Source of the DNA: Actinomucor elegans
Lineage: Eukaryota; Mucoromycota; Mucoromycetes; Mucorales; Mucoraceae
Direction of reading: 5' to 3'
DNA length: 64,000 nt
NCBI GenBank assembly: GCA_026027325.1
Contig: JAMSLZ010000003.1
Location: forward strand, 868,001-932,000
In this document: positions 46,642 to 57,800 of the stretch, one piece after another
How the letters are laid out: each line of letters opens with the position of its first letter
Position numbering within the stretch: the stretch's first letter is position 1
Made by a program: the position numbers and the translations under genes
The notes under the pieces: model-generated
Database searches by the model: none
What the model saw: the letters and a program-made list of their open reading frames with translations, nothing else
Told to the model about the DNA's origin: nothing

Positions 46642-46853
46642 AGTGAATAAATATTACACGAGATGGTACTGTCCTCGATATATTTCTTTTTTGTTTCCAT
46701 GTCACACCAGAGTATTTCCATCAGAATTATCATTATGTGTGATTAGGTAAAAAAATATAGTATATTAAATAATTAAAAAGAATATAAGAAATGATATAGC
46801 AATACTATTGAGATATGATATAAGCAATAATTATTCTACAGGTGTAGAAAGCT

Positions 46854-48221
46854 TCAAGCAACTGTGGTGGCAGTGTCGGTTCTGGTTTCATTGGATACTC
46901 CAGTAGCAATACTAGTAGCTGCAACAGCAGCAGTGATTGATGTTTCTTTATTAGTAGCTTCATCCTTACCATTTGTAATAGCTGAAGTTCCGGCATTAGT
47001 AGAATCAGCCACGTTTTCTTGAGCGGTGGACTCTTCAGTTTTGTCCTTACTCTGCTTCTTTTTTTTTGTAAAAAATCCTGTTACACGGCGACTCAACTTT
47101 GGTGATGATGGTCCTGCTTCTTTGCTTTCCATCTCTTCAGCAGCAGATGCAGTAGCAGGAATGTCATTTTCTTTTTTAATGACTGTTCCATTGGTAGGAG
47201 TCCCGTCGTTTGAGTGTTCTATTATAATAGAAACATTAGACTCGAGTATCATGTATTTGAAGATAAGCTACCTGATGTTTCTGTGTGTTCATCTTCTTTC
47301 TTCTTACTATGTCCAAACAACTTGCTCAATAAAGATTGACGTTTCTGGCTGCCGCCATGATCAGCTGTTGTAGGCGGCGTTTCTGTTTCATGCGCAGCTG
47401 CATTGTCTTCACGAGATGAATTAGAGGACGAGGTAGAAGATGAAGAAGAGGGCTGCTTAGCCGTGCTTTGGGCTGCACCTTCAGTAGGTTCTGCGGCTGC
47501 TGCTGATGCAGCTGTAGACATTCCTTTAGGCATTTCTTTAGGCACTTTTGTAGGTGCTTTAGGTGCTTCTGTAGGTGCTTTATGTGCTTCTGTAAGTGCT
47601 TTAGGTGCTTCTGTAGGTGCTTTAGGTGCTTCTGTAGGTGCTTTAGGTGCTTCTGTAGATGCTTTAGGTGCTTCTGTAGGCGTTGTAGGCACTTTTACAG
47701 GCAGTTCTGTAGGTGCTTCTTGAGATGCTTCTGTAGCTTGAGCTGGTGGGACTGTTGGAGCTGGTGGAGGAGGAGCAGACTTGTCTGCTACTTCCTTGAG
47801 GTTATGGCTGCTTGCACTTTTCTACACAGTTTTGTTCTATCCGTTAATACTTTCCATTTTCATTAAAGTAATACTGTCTTACTTTGAGTCTATTATAAAG
47901 ATTGCCTAAACCTTTAGTAATCTTTTTTTCTCCATGAGGCGAAGTAGGCGATTTCCCTTCACTATCAGTCGTTTCTCTACTAGTAGTAACATCGTTCGTG
48001 TGTACAGTATCCTCATGTGTCTCTTTTTTTGGAGAGTGTTTAGCGAAAGGGTTGATAAACAGACTTCTACGTTTAGTGTTGGCACGTTTTACTTTATTAG
48101 GTGAACTTATTTCATCAGGGACAGTCTGGTTTGCTGCGGGCGGTTCAATTTGAATGCTATAGGTTGGGTCCTCGGTGTCCTTTGGTTGAGAGGCTTTGCT
48201 AGGTGGATTATCTATAGTCAT
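46854..48221 (-). CDS. low-complexity basic/proline-rich repeat protein, unknown function
   Basis: Three exons (48221-47883, 47821-47272, 47218-46854) give 417 residues (an in-frame ATG five codons upstream is possible). No known domain. Exon 2 encodes about seven tandem TEAPKAP-like heptapeptides. Each exon carries one similar short motif, a hydrophobic/aromatic pair followed by a basic cluster: RRSLFINPFAKHSPKK (exon 1), QSLLSKLFGHSKKK (exon 2) and RRVTGFFTKKKK (exon 3). These could be amphipathic membrane-binding or phosphorylation-controlled sites (inference). The remainder is Ser/Thr/Ala/Glu-rich and probably disordered. Ends convergently with mtHsp70. Confidence 0.75.
47540..47692 (-). 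repeat. 21-base tandem repeat encoding TEAPKAP heptapeptides
   Basis: About seven units of a 21-base sequence of the type GGTGCTTCTGTAGGTGCTTT (plus strand) occur in frame, with single-base variants. In-frame slippage would change the number of heptapeptides without breaking the gene. Confidence 0.8.
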
Positions 48222-48651
48222 TATTAACAAACGCAAGTAAAGAGGAAAGAAAGAAAGGTACTCTTCTTTACCAGGCTTTATATTTACGACGTAAACAGGT
48301 CCTATATGCTACAAAAAAACGTCCTAAGGAGCTTAAGATGACACGAGCTGCTATGGAACTTGTATCAATAACAAACAACAAATACTGGTGGTTTTTCGCT
48401 TGCATAGTGTTTATGTCAAATGACTTGCGTCTTGTAAACTAACACTACGAAGAGATAAATTCGTGTGAATTAGACGCAGCCAAGAAAAGGTGCTTTTCGG
48501 GCTTCGAGTTTGCATTCTGTAATGTTTTGCATGTATCAGACGCGAGAAAACACCTACCCAGAAGGGCGATTTTTTGAACCTCAGCGGAGCTTTTCAGTTA
48601 ATAAACTTGCACTAGTGTTATCTCTTTTGCTTTATTCATACTTATATAATC
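48222..48651. promoter_or_regulatory. divergent promoter region
   Basis: 430 bases between the divergent start codons of the repeat protein and the BLOC1S1-like gene. A TATATAA-like element lies around 48644, close to the plus-strand start. No coding sequence seen. Confidence 0.4.
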
Positions 48652-49261
48652 ATGTCTAACTCTCTTTCACAGTTACTAAACGACCATAACCAAAAACGCT
48701 CCGAAATTAAGAAGCGAAATGGTAAGATAAAGCTATGGATTTATGATTAAACTAATTTTCAAAAATTAGAACAATTGAAAAAGAATGCGGTGCATTCCAC
48801 AAATGAATTAACAGATTCCTTAACTGAATATGTCAACGAAGGGTAAAAACAAACTGATACAAGTATAATAACACCATAACTCAAACCTTTTCCCAAGAGT
48901 TACCGAGATATTCTCGAGACAAAAGGACCTGGAGCAGCAATCAAGGAAACTAGCCAATCAGACGACACGGTATGCAAATCAAACTCAGCAATGGCTCACA
49001 TTGGTGGATGATTTTAATATGTCACTCAAGGTAAAAAGGTAAATCAGTTTTCTGCAGCTAACTGATACTACATAGGAATTAGGCGATGTAAGAAACTGGG
49101 CTGAGATTATGGAGCATGATATGAGGATTGTAATGTCCACATTGGAGTTTGTTCATCAAGGTAATATATAATAAGAGTTCATCGTATTACACAATACAAT
49201 AAGACTCATCTTCAAATGAATAGGTACGATTGGTGATGAACCAATAGCGGATAGCTCCTGA
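48652..49261 (+). CDS. BLOC1S1/GCN5L1-like protein
   Basis: Small helical subunit of the BLOC-1/BORC type complexes that position lysosomes and endosomes. Five exons (48652-48721, 48770-48842, 48898-49030, 49076-49160, 49224-49261) give 132 residues, the usual size. LSQLLNDHNQKRSEIKKRNE at the N-terminus, the coiled-coil middle, QTQQWLTLVDDFNMSLKELG and DVRNWAEIMEHDMRIVMSTLE line up with animal BLOC1S1. The acceptor at 48897 (not two bases later) keeps NEGVTEIF in frame. Confidence 0.88.
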
Positions 49262-49684
49262 GGATAGGTTATTACCAGTACAGGCGTTTTTGTTCGAGAA
49301 AGACCTTTGTATTACGTTTATTGTGGTACATGTGGGGTATAATAAAGTGTTATTGAAAGCCGTGTCCCATGGCTCAGTTACTCGATTAAGTCCCTAATGA
49401 CCTTCTAATATCAAAATTGCTCTCAGGTGAGTGTCAATAGCTCAAAGTTACAAGTGTATCTTTACTATATAAAGCAGTCCAGTTTGAATAACCGCACATT
49501 CAAGCTTACGGTAAACCCTCTTTTACCCCGCACTAAGCTTTTTTCCCATCAATCCAGGTTCCTTTTTCTTCTCGTTTTTTTACTATTTTCTTCTCTTGTA
49601 ATATCTTTTTTATAAAGAAAGTCTTGGTATATCCATATTGAACATTTCAAGAAAGAAGAAGAAGACTCCAGGGCTCAAGATATT
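49262..49684. other. spacer with CSL-gene promoter
   Basis: 423 bases between the BLOC1S1-like stop and the CSL start. AATAAA-type sequence at about 49340 can serve the upstream gene. The second half is C/T-rich with an AG-rich leader just before the ATG. No gene. Confidence 0.5.
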
Positions 49685-50588
49685 ATGTCAGAGTATCATT
49701 CATTCTCTCTAGCACAGCACCTGCCTTCTTCGACATCATTGAAAAAAGATGCTATTCAGCAGCAGCAACCACAAGAACAATATTCTTTTCATACATTTAA
49801 TAATGATGATATCCTGAACTGTGATACTAAACATAATGTATTGAATCTGAATGATTCTATGGTAGCAGATCATAGACCAAATAATGAGAACGGCTGGACA
49901 GATCATCATCAATTCCAAAGTCTTGATGCTATATTGAATAATGCACCATATAACCACATCAGGCAAAACACAGCAACTGTAAACTCGAATGATTTCCAGC
50001 CAATATTTGATTTTCTTCCGTTTCATGAACCTTCACATGGCTTAGTTATGTCCAACAATGGTCATCAGCGCTCAGAAGGCAATACAGCCACCATTAACGC
50101 GCCCAGTCTTGGTGGTACCTCCAACTTTAATGTACCTATAGCGTTTCTTTAAAATAATGAACTTTCTCCACTAACAAATTGATTTCTATCAAACAGAATC
50201 AGTTCCCATTTGAGCAAGACCATACAAGATCCATCATACCCTTCTTTGATGGTATTGAAGAAAATTACACTTCAAAGGATAATGCTATGATGGTATGTTG
50301 TATAGCTTCTTTTTCTCACGATAGTAAACTCTTATATAGTCTTCTGAAACTACATCTAACTCCATCTTACCTCTGCAGCAAACACACTTGGCTGCCGCGT
50401 TTTCACCTACAGTAACCTCCTCACCTTCGCCGACTACGACTGCAAGCCCTTCTTCTCAAGCTTATCGAACTTCAAATTTATCAATTGTACAACAGCAGCA
50501 GGCTCAACCCCATTCTCTTCTAGGAAATCAGCCCATAACATGTAATTCTCAACAGGAACAACAGCAAGGTCAGCAAGGCCAGCAAGGT

Positions 50589-50642
<54 letters not shown>

Positions 50643-53576
50643 CAACAACAACAGCAGCAGCAGCAACAGCAGCAAAATCAGCAACAGCAACAGAACCTTC
50701 AACTCAATCAGCTGAACCTTCAACAAAAAAGATTTGAGGATTTCGCAGCATCTGAAGAGATAAACAGCGCCACTGGATTCCTTGATTTTCAGTCAGCTGC
50801 TCCAAGTCGAATCAGCGCTTCTGTATCATCACGTATGATGCAGGGTATGGTGAATGCAGTCAAAATGAAGCCAGCTATTCAAGCCTATCTTCATGCTGAT
50901 GATCCTATTGAAGCAGGCGAACGAACAGTCATTATCATGACAAGTAAAGTAGCTCAAAAGAGTTATGGTACCGAGAAAAGGTAAACAGATATAAAGCTGC
51001 AGTATTAATAAGCTCTAATTCCATATACCAGATTTCTCTGTCCTCCCCCTACTGCCATTCTAGTTGGATCAAGCTGGTGGACTCCACCCTCTTTGAATAG
51101 ACAATCAAATCAAACCAATGAGTCTCAGCACGACGCTTTATTCCGAGATAAAGACAATGTGCTTCGTGCACCTCCATCTTTAACTATTTGTATCTCGGGT
51201 GAAACGTCTGGTCAGCAGTCTGGAAGAATCGAATGGTACAGTTCCTCTGGTACCATGGTTGGTCAGACAGGTGGCTCCAGTACTCAAAAGATGATCCAAC
51301 CCGCATCTGCTCCAGTGAATGCAAGCACGATTAATGCGAGTAACAAAATATCTGATACATTGGATAACAATAATCGAAACACAATAGCAGGCGAGAGTAA
51401 AACAAGTGCCAACGATGATTGGTATCGTAATAATAGAAAGGAACCTCTTGCTGGAGGACGCTGTGTTCTGAAGCGATTATACATTAATGACGCTGATGAG
51501 AAAAGGAAAAAGGTCGAGTGTCTAATTAAGGTGCAGCTTGCCAATGGTCTAATGTTGGGCACTCTTTCTAGCAGAGGTATTAAGGTGATTAGTAAGCCAA
51601 GTAAAAAAAGACAAAGCGTCAAGAATATTGAACGTAAAGTATTATATAACCTGTATTATCAGTAATTAACTTGATTTATTAATCATTTAGTTTGTATCTA
51701 TCATGGTACAACTGTTTCTCTGTTTAATCGCATTCGCTCGCAAACTGTATCAACGAAATATCTGGGTGTATCTTCTACTTCTGGTGAGTCATCGATTTTT
51801 GACTATCCTGGCAGGCTCCAAACCCAAAAATCAGCACAAAACAATAATGATACGTGTTTCGTTGCAAGGACAAGTTCTTGGGATCCTTTTGTGATATGGA
51901 TTGTAGATCCAACCCAAGGCGCTCATTCCGACGAATTCAATGCTTCCTGCCGTGCAGATGAGTATATCGGATGTCCGAGCCTTGTTCCTACTATTCCTTA
52001 TCCAAATCCACCCACTATCGCTTTAAAAAATAAGACAAATCAGCCTTTAGCCATTCGTTATAATCAACATGTGGTGCTTCAGTGTCTTACAACTGGTCTT
52101 GTCAGCCCTGTCATGATTGTCCGTAAAGTAGATAAAGCCTCGACGGTTGTAGGTGGTGCTCGTTGTCCCGATGAATTCGATCCTTCCTTCTCAGGCGGTG
52201 GAGAATATGGTGATGAAGTGCTAGGCGATCCGGTGTCGCAGCTTCATAAAATAGCTCTGCAAATTGTTCAGCACGAGAATACCATACAAGACCGCAATCA
52301 ACAACCAGATCTGAACTATCAGAATAGCGCTACACCATCTGCAGCAAGTCCTTATCAGAATCATTTCAATATAAGTCCTGATAACCATCTTCAACAGCAA
52401 CAACAGCAGCAACAACAACAGCCCTCAGATCCAAACTCTATGATGCCGCAAATGACAAAAGGGCCTGTTACTTACCTTGCTTGTTTAAACGATTTGGTTG
52501 GCACTCACAAAACCACTGATAAACGAAGTCCTATTAAAGGAATTCATTTCAATATCAACCCTGCGGCTGCAGCTGCTGCAGCTGAATGTTACAATTTCAC
52601 TGCAAGTGCTCTATCCGCAACACTCAATTCCAATATGCTGTCTCAGGTTAATAATGGACGTAAGCGACGTGTTTCTATGCTCGAAGAACAGACCAACTAT
52701 GGGCTTTTATCCACACCTCAAATGCAAATGTTCAATAACGCTTTGAATGAACTGGATGAATCTGGTAATAATGTAAGGCGACGTGTAAGTAGCTTAAATG
52801 ATACACCTAGATTTCAACCTTCAACTGCTGCATCGGCAACTCGGAATATGCTCATCCAAAGATCTCATTCTATTTCTACGCCCTCTGCTGCTTATCAGGA
52901 TCGTTCTGCAACCGCCAACCGCAAGAGCAGTATCGCAGCTAATAGCGGCCAAGCATTAGCTGAATTTGGAGCGTATTGGTCAGAAGATGTAACTGACGCG
53001 GCAGTCTGGACGATCGTTGGTACAGGTAATGAAATATTTCCTTTAGCCTATAGAGTAGTACCCTCATCGCCTCTTTTTTTGGATATAGAATGCGCAAGAT
53101 ATACTTTCTGGACTCCACCTCACTTAGATGAGAACAAACAGCAAGAGAAGCAAATCACAGCTCCATTAAGCACACCTTTCCCTTGCTTGACACACTTTGT
53201 CATTTCAAACGATCATTATGTTGATCCTAACAAAAGAAAACAACTACAGCAGGATGGTAATGACGAATATGATATGGCTACCATGATGACGGTATCTGGC
53301 GAAAATTTTACTCGCGACCTTCAAATCTGGTTCGGCGATATCAAAGCGCCATTTACAGAATACCGAAGCCGTGAAATGCTTGTCTGCCGTTTACCTCCTC
53401 GAGAAGAGCTGATGCAGTCTGTAGGTTTAAACCGTGTACACGATGTAACAACGAGCGAGCTTGAAGAAGATGACGATGATCATCGTAAGCCAAGAATGCC
53501 TTTCAATATCAGGATATTGCTAGTCAGAGGCGATGGCGTTGTTTACAAAACAAGTCGCTCTTATTCTTTCTGTTAA
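49685..53576 (+). CDS. CSL-family (CBF1/Su(H)/LAG-1) transcription factor
   Basis: Five exons (49685-50131, 50197-50292, 50379-50980, 51032-51633, 51691-53576) give 1210 residues. A long Asn/Gln/Ser-rich N-terminus includes polyglutamine. The CSL core follows: ERTVIIMTSKVAQKSYGTEK and RFLCPPP (Rel-type domain); CISGE, then CVLKRLYINDADEKRKK and IKVISKPSKKRQSVKN; the beta-trefoil block HGTTVSLFNRIRSQTVSTKY; SSWDPFVIWIV, VVLQCLTTGLVSPVMIVRKV and GDPVSQLHKIAL; and a C-terminal IPT domain (WFGDIKAPFTEYRSREML). Long inserts split the core, notably about 75 Ser/Asn/Thr-rich residues after SGRIEWYSS and some 200 residues before the IPT domain with another polyQ. Fungi lack Notch; fission yeast CSL proteins act in adhesion, cell cycle and lipid metabolism. 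DNA target would be near GTGRGAA (known of the family). Confidence 0.93.
50589..50674 (+). repeat. CAG/CAA trinucleotide repeat (polyglutamine)
   Basis: About 28 consecutive CAG and CAA codons, preceded by three CAG-CAA-GGT (QQG) units. Mostly pure CAG in its first half and CAA/CAG mixed after. A shorter CAA/CAG run lies at about 52392-52424. Confidence 0.9.
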
Positions 53577-54860
53577 ATATCTACTACTATATATACACAT
53601 CTGAATGCTTTTATGTTTTTTTCCCATCCATACTGTAAAAGTAATCACTTATACTATACTTTAATGTCCTTCCCTTTTTTATGTACTTTTATATAACTTT
53701 CTTTACCTACACGCTTTCTCTTTCTTTCTTTTTTTTAATACTATACTATGTAACAACCGGCTTGCTATTTTTTTTCCCTTTTTCGATGTATTATATAAAC
53801 CCAATATGCACCTTGTATTCGTACAAATACCTATGATTATATCTTTAGATGACTTATTTTGTTCATATCTGAAACATGTGTCTAAATCAATCTCTGATGA
53901 ATAATGGTAATTATTCATTTTGTACATTGATTTATACTAAGCATTAAACGCTATGCATATATGAAATCGTAAACTCTTATCCAGTATCACAATGAACCAA
54001 GTTAAATTAATAGTGTTCAGAGAAAATACAGAACGAAACCTGGTATTTCAAATGAATTAACTGTCTGGAGTGCATATCAGCAGAGGCAAGAGTCAGTGTC
54101 AGAGCATAGTATATGTTCCTCTGCTAGAATTAGAAGGAGATTGGTAATAAAGTACAGTGTAGCGGCTTTTATAAGTCATAAAGTTGTATTTAGCTGTCCA
54201 TTCTGATCGTGGATTAGTAACTTTATGTGACATTAAAACGAAATCTAGAGATTATTCAGATCTATGTATATGAAATATATGTGATTGACTATCAATCGTT
54301 GGAAGTTGGTTCCTAGCATGTTGTAGCAATTAGATGCGACAATAAATGTGAGTCGGCTCAGAAATTTATAAATCATCAAATATAACTTGCTGATGAAAAT
54401 AGATCTGTTATTCATATAATATATACATGCAACTCAATGCTATTCGTTAGTCCATTGACATATCCTTTTGAATAAATCTATTATTGAATGGTAGTCTCTT
54501 GGCTGATACTAGTTTAATATTGCGTCTGATTAGTAGCACATACTCAAAATAAGTAGCTGCATCTATTACAACTTTTATGTAAAAGATCGATTGCTATTTT
54601 GTTTAATTCGGCAAAATATTATTGATCGAACGTGGTCTTTCAATCTGATTAAAATCTAAATATTTAGTATAGCATAAAATTTGTCAAACACTTTTGCACA
54701 CTCTCATATATATTGATCCTATATATATGTTCTAATTGCTTGCAGTGTTTCTCATAGAGGACGTGATGAAAATTAAGGGTCAAATGTACATTGTAGCAAC
54801 AGTGCCGTTTATTTAGCTAAATAAAAGAAAAGTATACAATGGATGTAACAGAAGGAACAA
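53577..54860. other. 1.3-kb gene-poor spacer with repeat copies
   Basis: Contains 3' sequence of the CSL gene and of URA2 (convergent). Repeat copies: a weak plus-oriented one at 54329-54365 and a clear minus-oriented one at 54491-54580 with both blocks. A partial copy may lie at 54626-54660. No gene. Confidence 0.55.
54491..54580 (-). repeat. dispersed bipartite intergenic repeat, copy 11
   Basis: Core AGTTTAATATTGCGTCTGAT (54511-54530) and, 34 bases on, second block GCATCTATTACAACTTTTAT (54559-54578), matching the layout at 43.65 and 43.82 kb. Confidence 0.55.
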
Positions 54861-57800
54861 TTAACCGCGAAGTGTTCCCAAAACAAGAGCCAACAAGGCC
54901 ATTCTAACAAAAAGACCATATCTCATTTGTCTAAAGTATGCAGCGCGCTGGTCAAAATCAACCTCTGGTTCGATTTCATTGACACGAGGAAGAGGGTGCA
55001 TAACAATCATTTGCGATTTGGCCTTACTTAAGACGTCATTGTTCAAGATGTAAGCATCCTTAACACGGCGGTATTCTTCTTCGGTGCCGAATCGTTCCTT
55101 TTGCACACGCGTCATATACAAGACATCGGTAGTACCAATTACCTCATCAAGAGAAGAGTAGCAGTTTTGCTTGATTCCAGCAGCGGCCACATCGTCCATG
55201 ACATCCTTGGGCATAGCCAAAGATTCGGGAGAAACATAATTGATGGTCACTTGGTAAAAGGTCAAGATCTTGACCAAAGAGTGAACAGTACGACCGTTCT
55301 TCAAATCACCCACTAAAGTAATTGTCAACCCGTTGACTGTACCAAGTTCCTCACGAATAGTAAATGTATCTAAGAAGGCTTGCGTAGGATGCTCGCCAAT
55401 ACCATCACCGGCGTTAATAACAGGCACTTTGGAGTATTTGGCGGCAATTTGGGCACTTCCAGGTTGTGGGTGACGAAGAACGATAAGATCAGCATAACAG
55501 CCGAGAGTTCGGACAGTGTCAGCTAGAGATTCACCTTTTTGAACAGACGAAGTAGTGGCACTGACGGAAACAACTTGTCCTCCGAGACGCGACATAGCAG
55601 CTTCAAACGAGCAAGAAGTGCGAGTTGAAGGCTCAAAGAACATGGTGCTCATAACACGACCTTGCAAGAGATTAATAGAACCATACAACTCGACTAAGTT
55701 ACGCATTTCGTGTGCAACAGCAAACAAAAGATGGAGGTCATCGCGATCGAATTGAGCAGCTCTTAAGATGTGTTTGCGGTAGAAGGGAGAACGGCTAATT
55801 ACGCGAGCAAGTGAAGCAGAAATCTCATAGCGGGGAGTTTGAAGAGAAACGAGCTGTTGATCAGCAGCACCAGCTAATCTTACAGAATCAGTGACACGAG
55901 GTGCACGGGCTTTCTTGACAAGTGCAGACTCGAGATCAATTGAAGTTTGTTCAATCTCCTCTGGAGTCTTTTGAACGAGCAGCTTCTTGGCTTGAGATTC
56001 TTTCTCTTTAATCAACTGTTTGCTTTCTTTTACAGTACTGGTCTTAACTGCTTGAGCTTGGAGAGAAACATCACGACCAAGTTTCTCGTCATTCGTGAAA
56101 GATCCATCCATAAGCATGGTTGTCTCGTTCAAAATAATTCTTTCAATAGTACCGTGGACTGTAATGCCTGCAAGAGGGGACCAGTTGTTGATATCTGTTG
56201 GCCATGTAACTTTACGATCAACTACCACTTCAATAGATGTATCAGGCTGAGCAGAGATACCGAAAATGGCTCTAGGATTATCGTAAAGTCGTTCAGAAAT
56301 GTCCTTGATTGTTAGGCGGCCTTGAGAAACTGCACCTAAAAGTAAAGGCAAGGCTTCGTGAATACCAGCAGTAGCATCAGTTTGTTGGCCAACCTCAGCC
56401 GCCAATTTGCGAGGAACAGTTCCAACAGTGAAGCAATCAATAGTACTCAGGTTCTTCCAAAGAGTTTCTTGTTCTTTCTTGGTAGGCAAGAGCTTAGTAT
56501 CGTTGAAATCTTCAGAATGGAAGAACAAAGAATAGATTGCAACATCACAAGTGACAGCCAAGCCCTTCTTTTTACTCATCTTGATCAAGGCCAAATCACC
56601 TTTGCTCATAACATTAGAGACGTGAATAACACGATTATGAAGAGACGCCAAAAGTAAAATAGAAGCAAGGTCAGTTCCTTTAGCATCAGTGACAACCAGT
56701 TGAGACACAGGCCAAGAAGAGAAAGCAGAATCAAATACAGAGACCTTACCAGAGCCGATAAGGTCAGTATTAATATAGACAGCAGCAGCATCCGAAGCAT
56801 AATCACCCACTTTGGATGCGTTTTCAGCGGTAGCTGTGATGTTCAACAAGTAATCCGTGTAAGCGGCCTTACGGGCAATATCACTGAGTTTATCGAGAGA
56901 GCTATCGCTAGTTACATCTTGAGTAAATGCAGAAATTGTAGTAAAACCAGCAGATAAAGAAGCTTTAGATACAGCAGCAAACTCTTCACTGTTTTCCAAG
57001 TAAGCGCTGATGTTGAATAAGCCAGGTAAAACAGCTTGAGTGTGGCTAGTCTTCCAGTCGATATTCAGGATTTGATCATCCTTATGGCGCGCAAGGGCTT
57101 CAATAAAGAGCTTGGCACATTTAACATTGGTCAAAAGAGGGACGGAGTAATCAACAGCCATGCGGCGAGAACGGTATCCTTTTGACATATAAGAGGCAGG
57201 TCGACGGAAACGATTACGTGAAGGCAAGTTGATATACAAGTCAATCAAATTGTTGGATAAATGCTGTTGAAGTGAGTATTCAGCCTTGAGCTTATCATCA
57301 GTATCGGCGTCCAAAGTATCAAGATGTTTGACTGGAATACCATGCTCAGAAATGAAATCAGCAGTACCAGTAGTGGCAAAGATATTATAGCCAAGTTGGT
57401 GAAGCTTGCGAACAGAGGGCAATAACTCCTGTTTTTCCTTGTAAGAACCAATAGAGAATAAAATATTCTTCTTAGGCAAAGTTAAACCAGTAGCCAACAA
57501 TGCTTTAAGGTAAGCTTGATATTTGTCTTTACCAAAGCAAGCAACTTCACCAGTAGAGGCCATTTCAACACCCAAAACAGGATCAGCACCAGATAAACGA
57601 CTAAAAGAGAACTGGGGCACCTTGATACCAACATAGTCCTTAGGGATATCCACCTTAGGATAAGGAGTCACAGGAAGACCCAACATAGCAAGAGTAGCCA
57701 TCTCGATTAAATCAACGCCCATGACCTTGGAAACAAATGGAGAAGAACGAGCAGCACGAACATTGCACTCAATCACCTTAATTTCATTATTTTTAGCGAT

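Noticed and set aside
47403..47866. Plus-strand cysteine- and valine-rich ORFs
   Set aside because: Antisense shadows of the TEAPKAP repeat array.
50520..50726. Minus-strand poly-leucine protein
   Set aside because: Shadow of the CAG/CAA tract in the CSL gene.
55947..56957. Several plus-strand ORFs inside URA2
   Set aside because: Antisense shadows of a clearly assigned long coding region.
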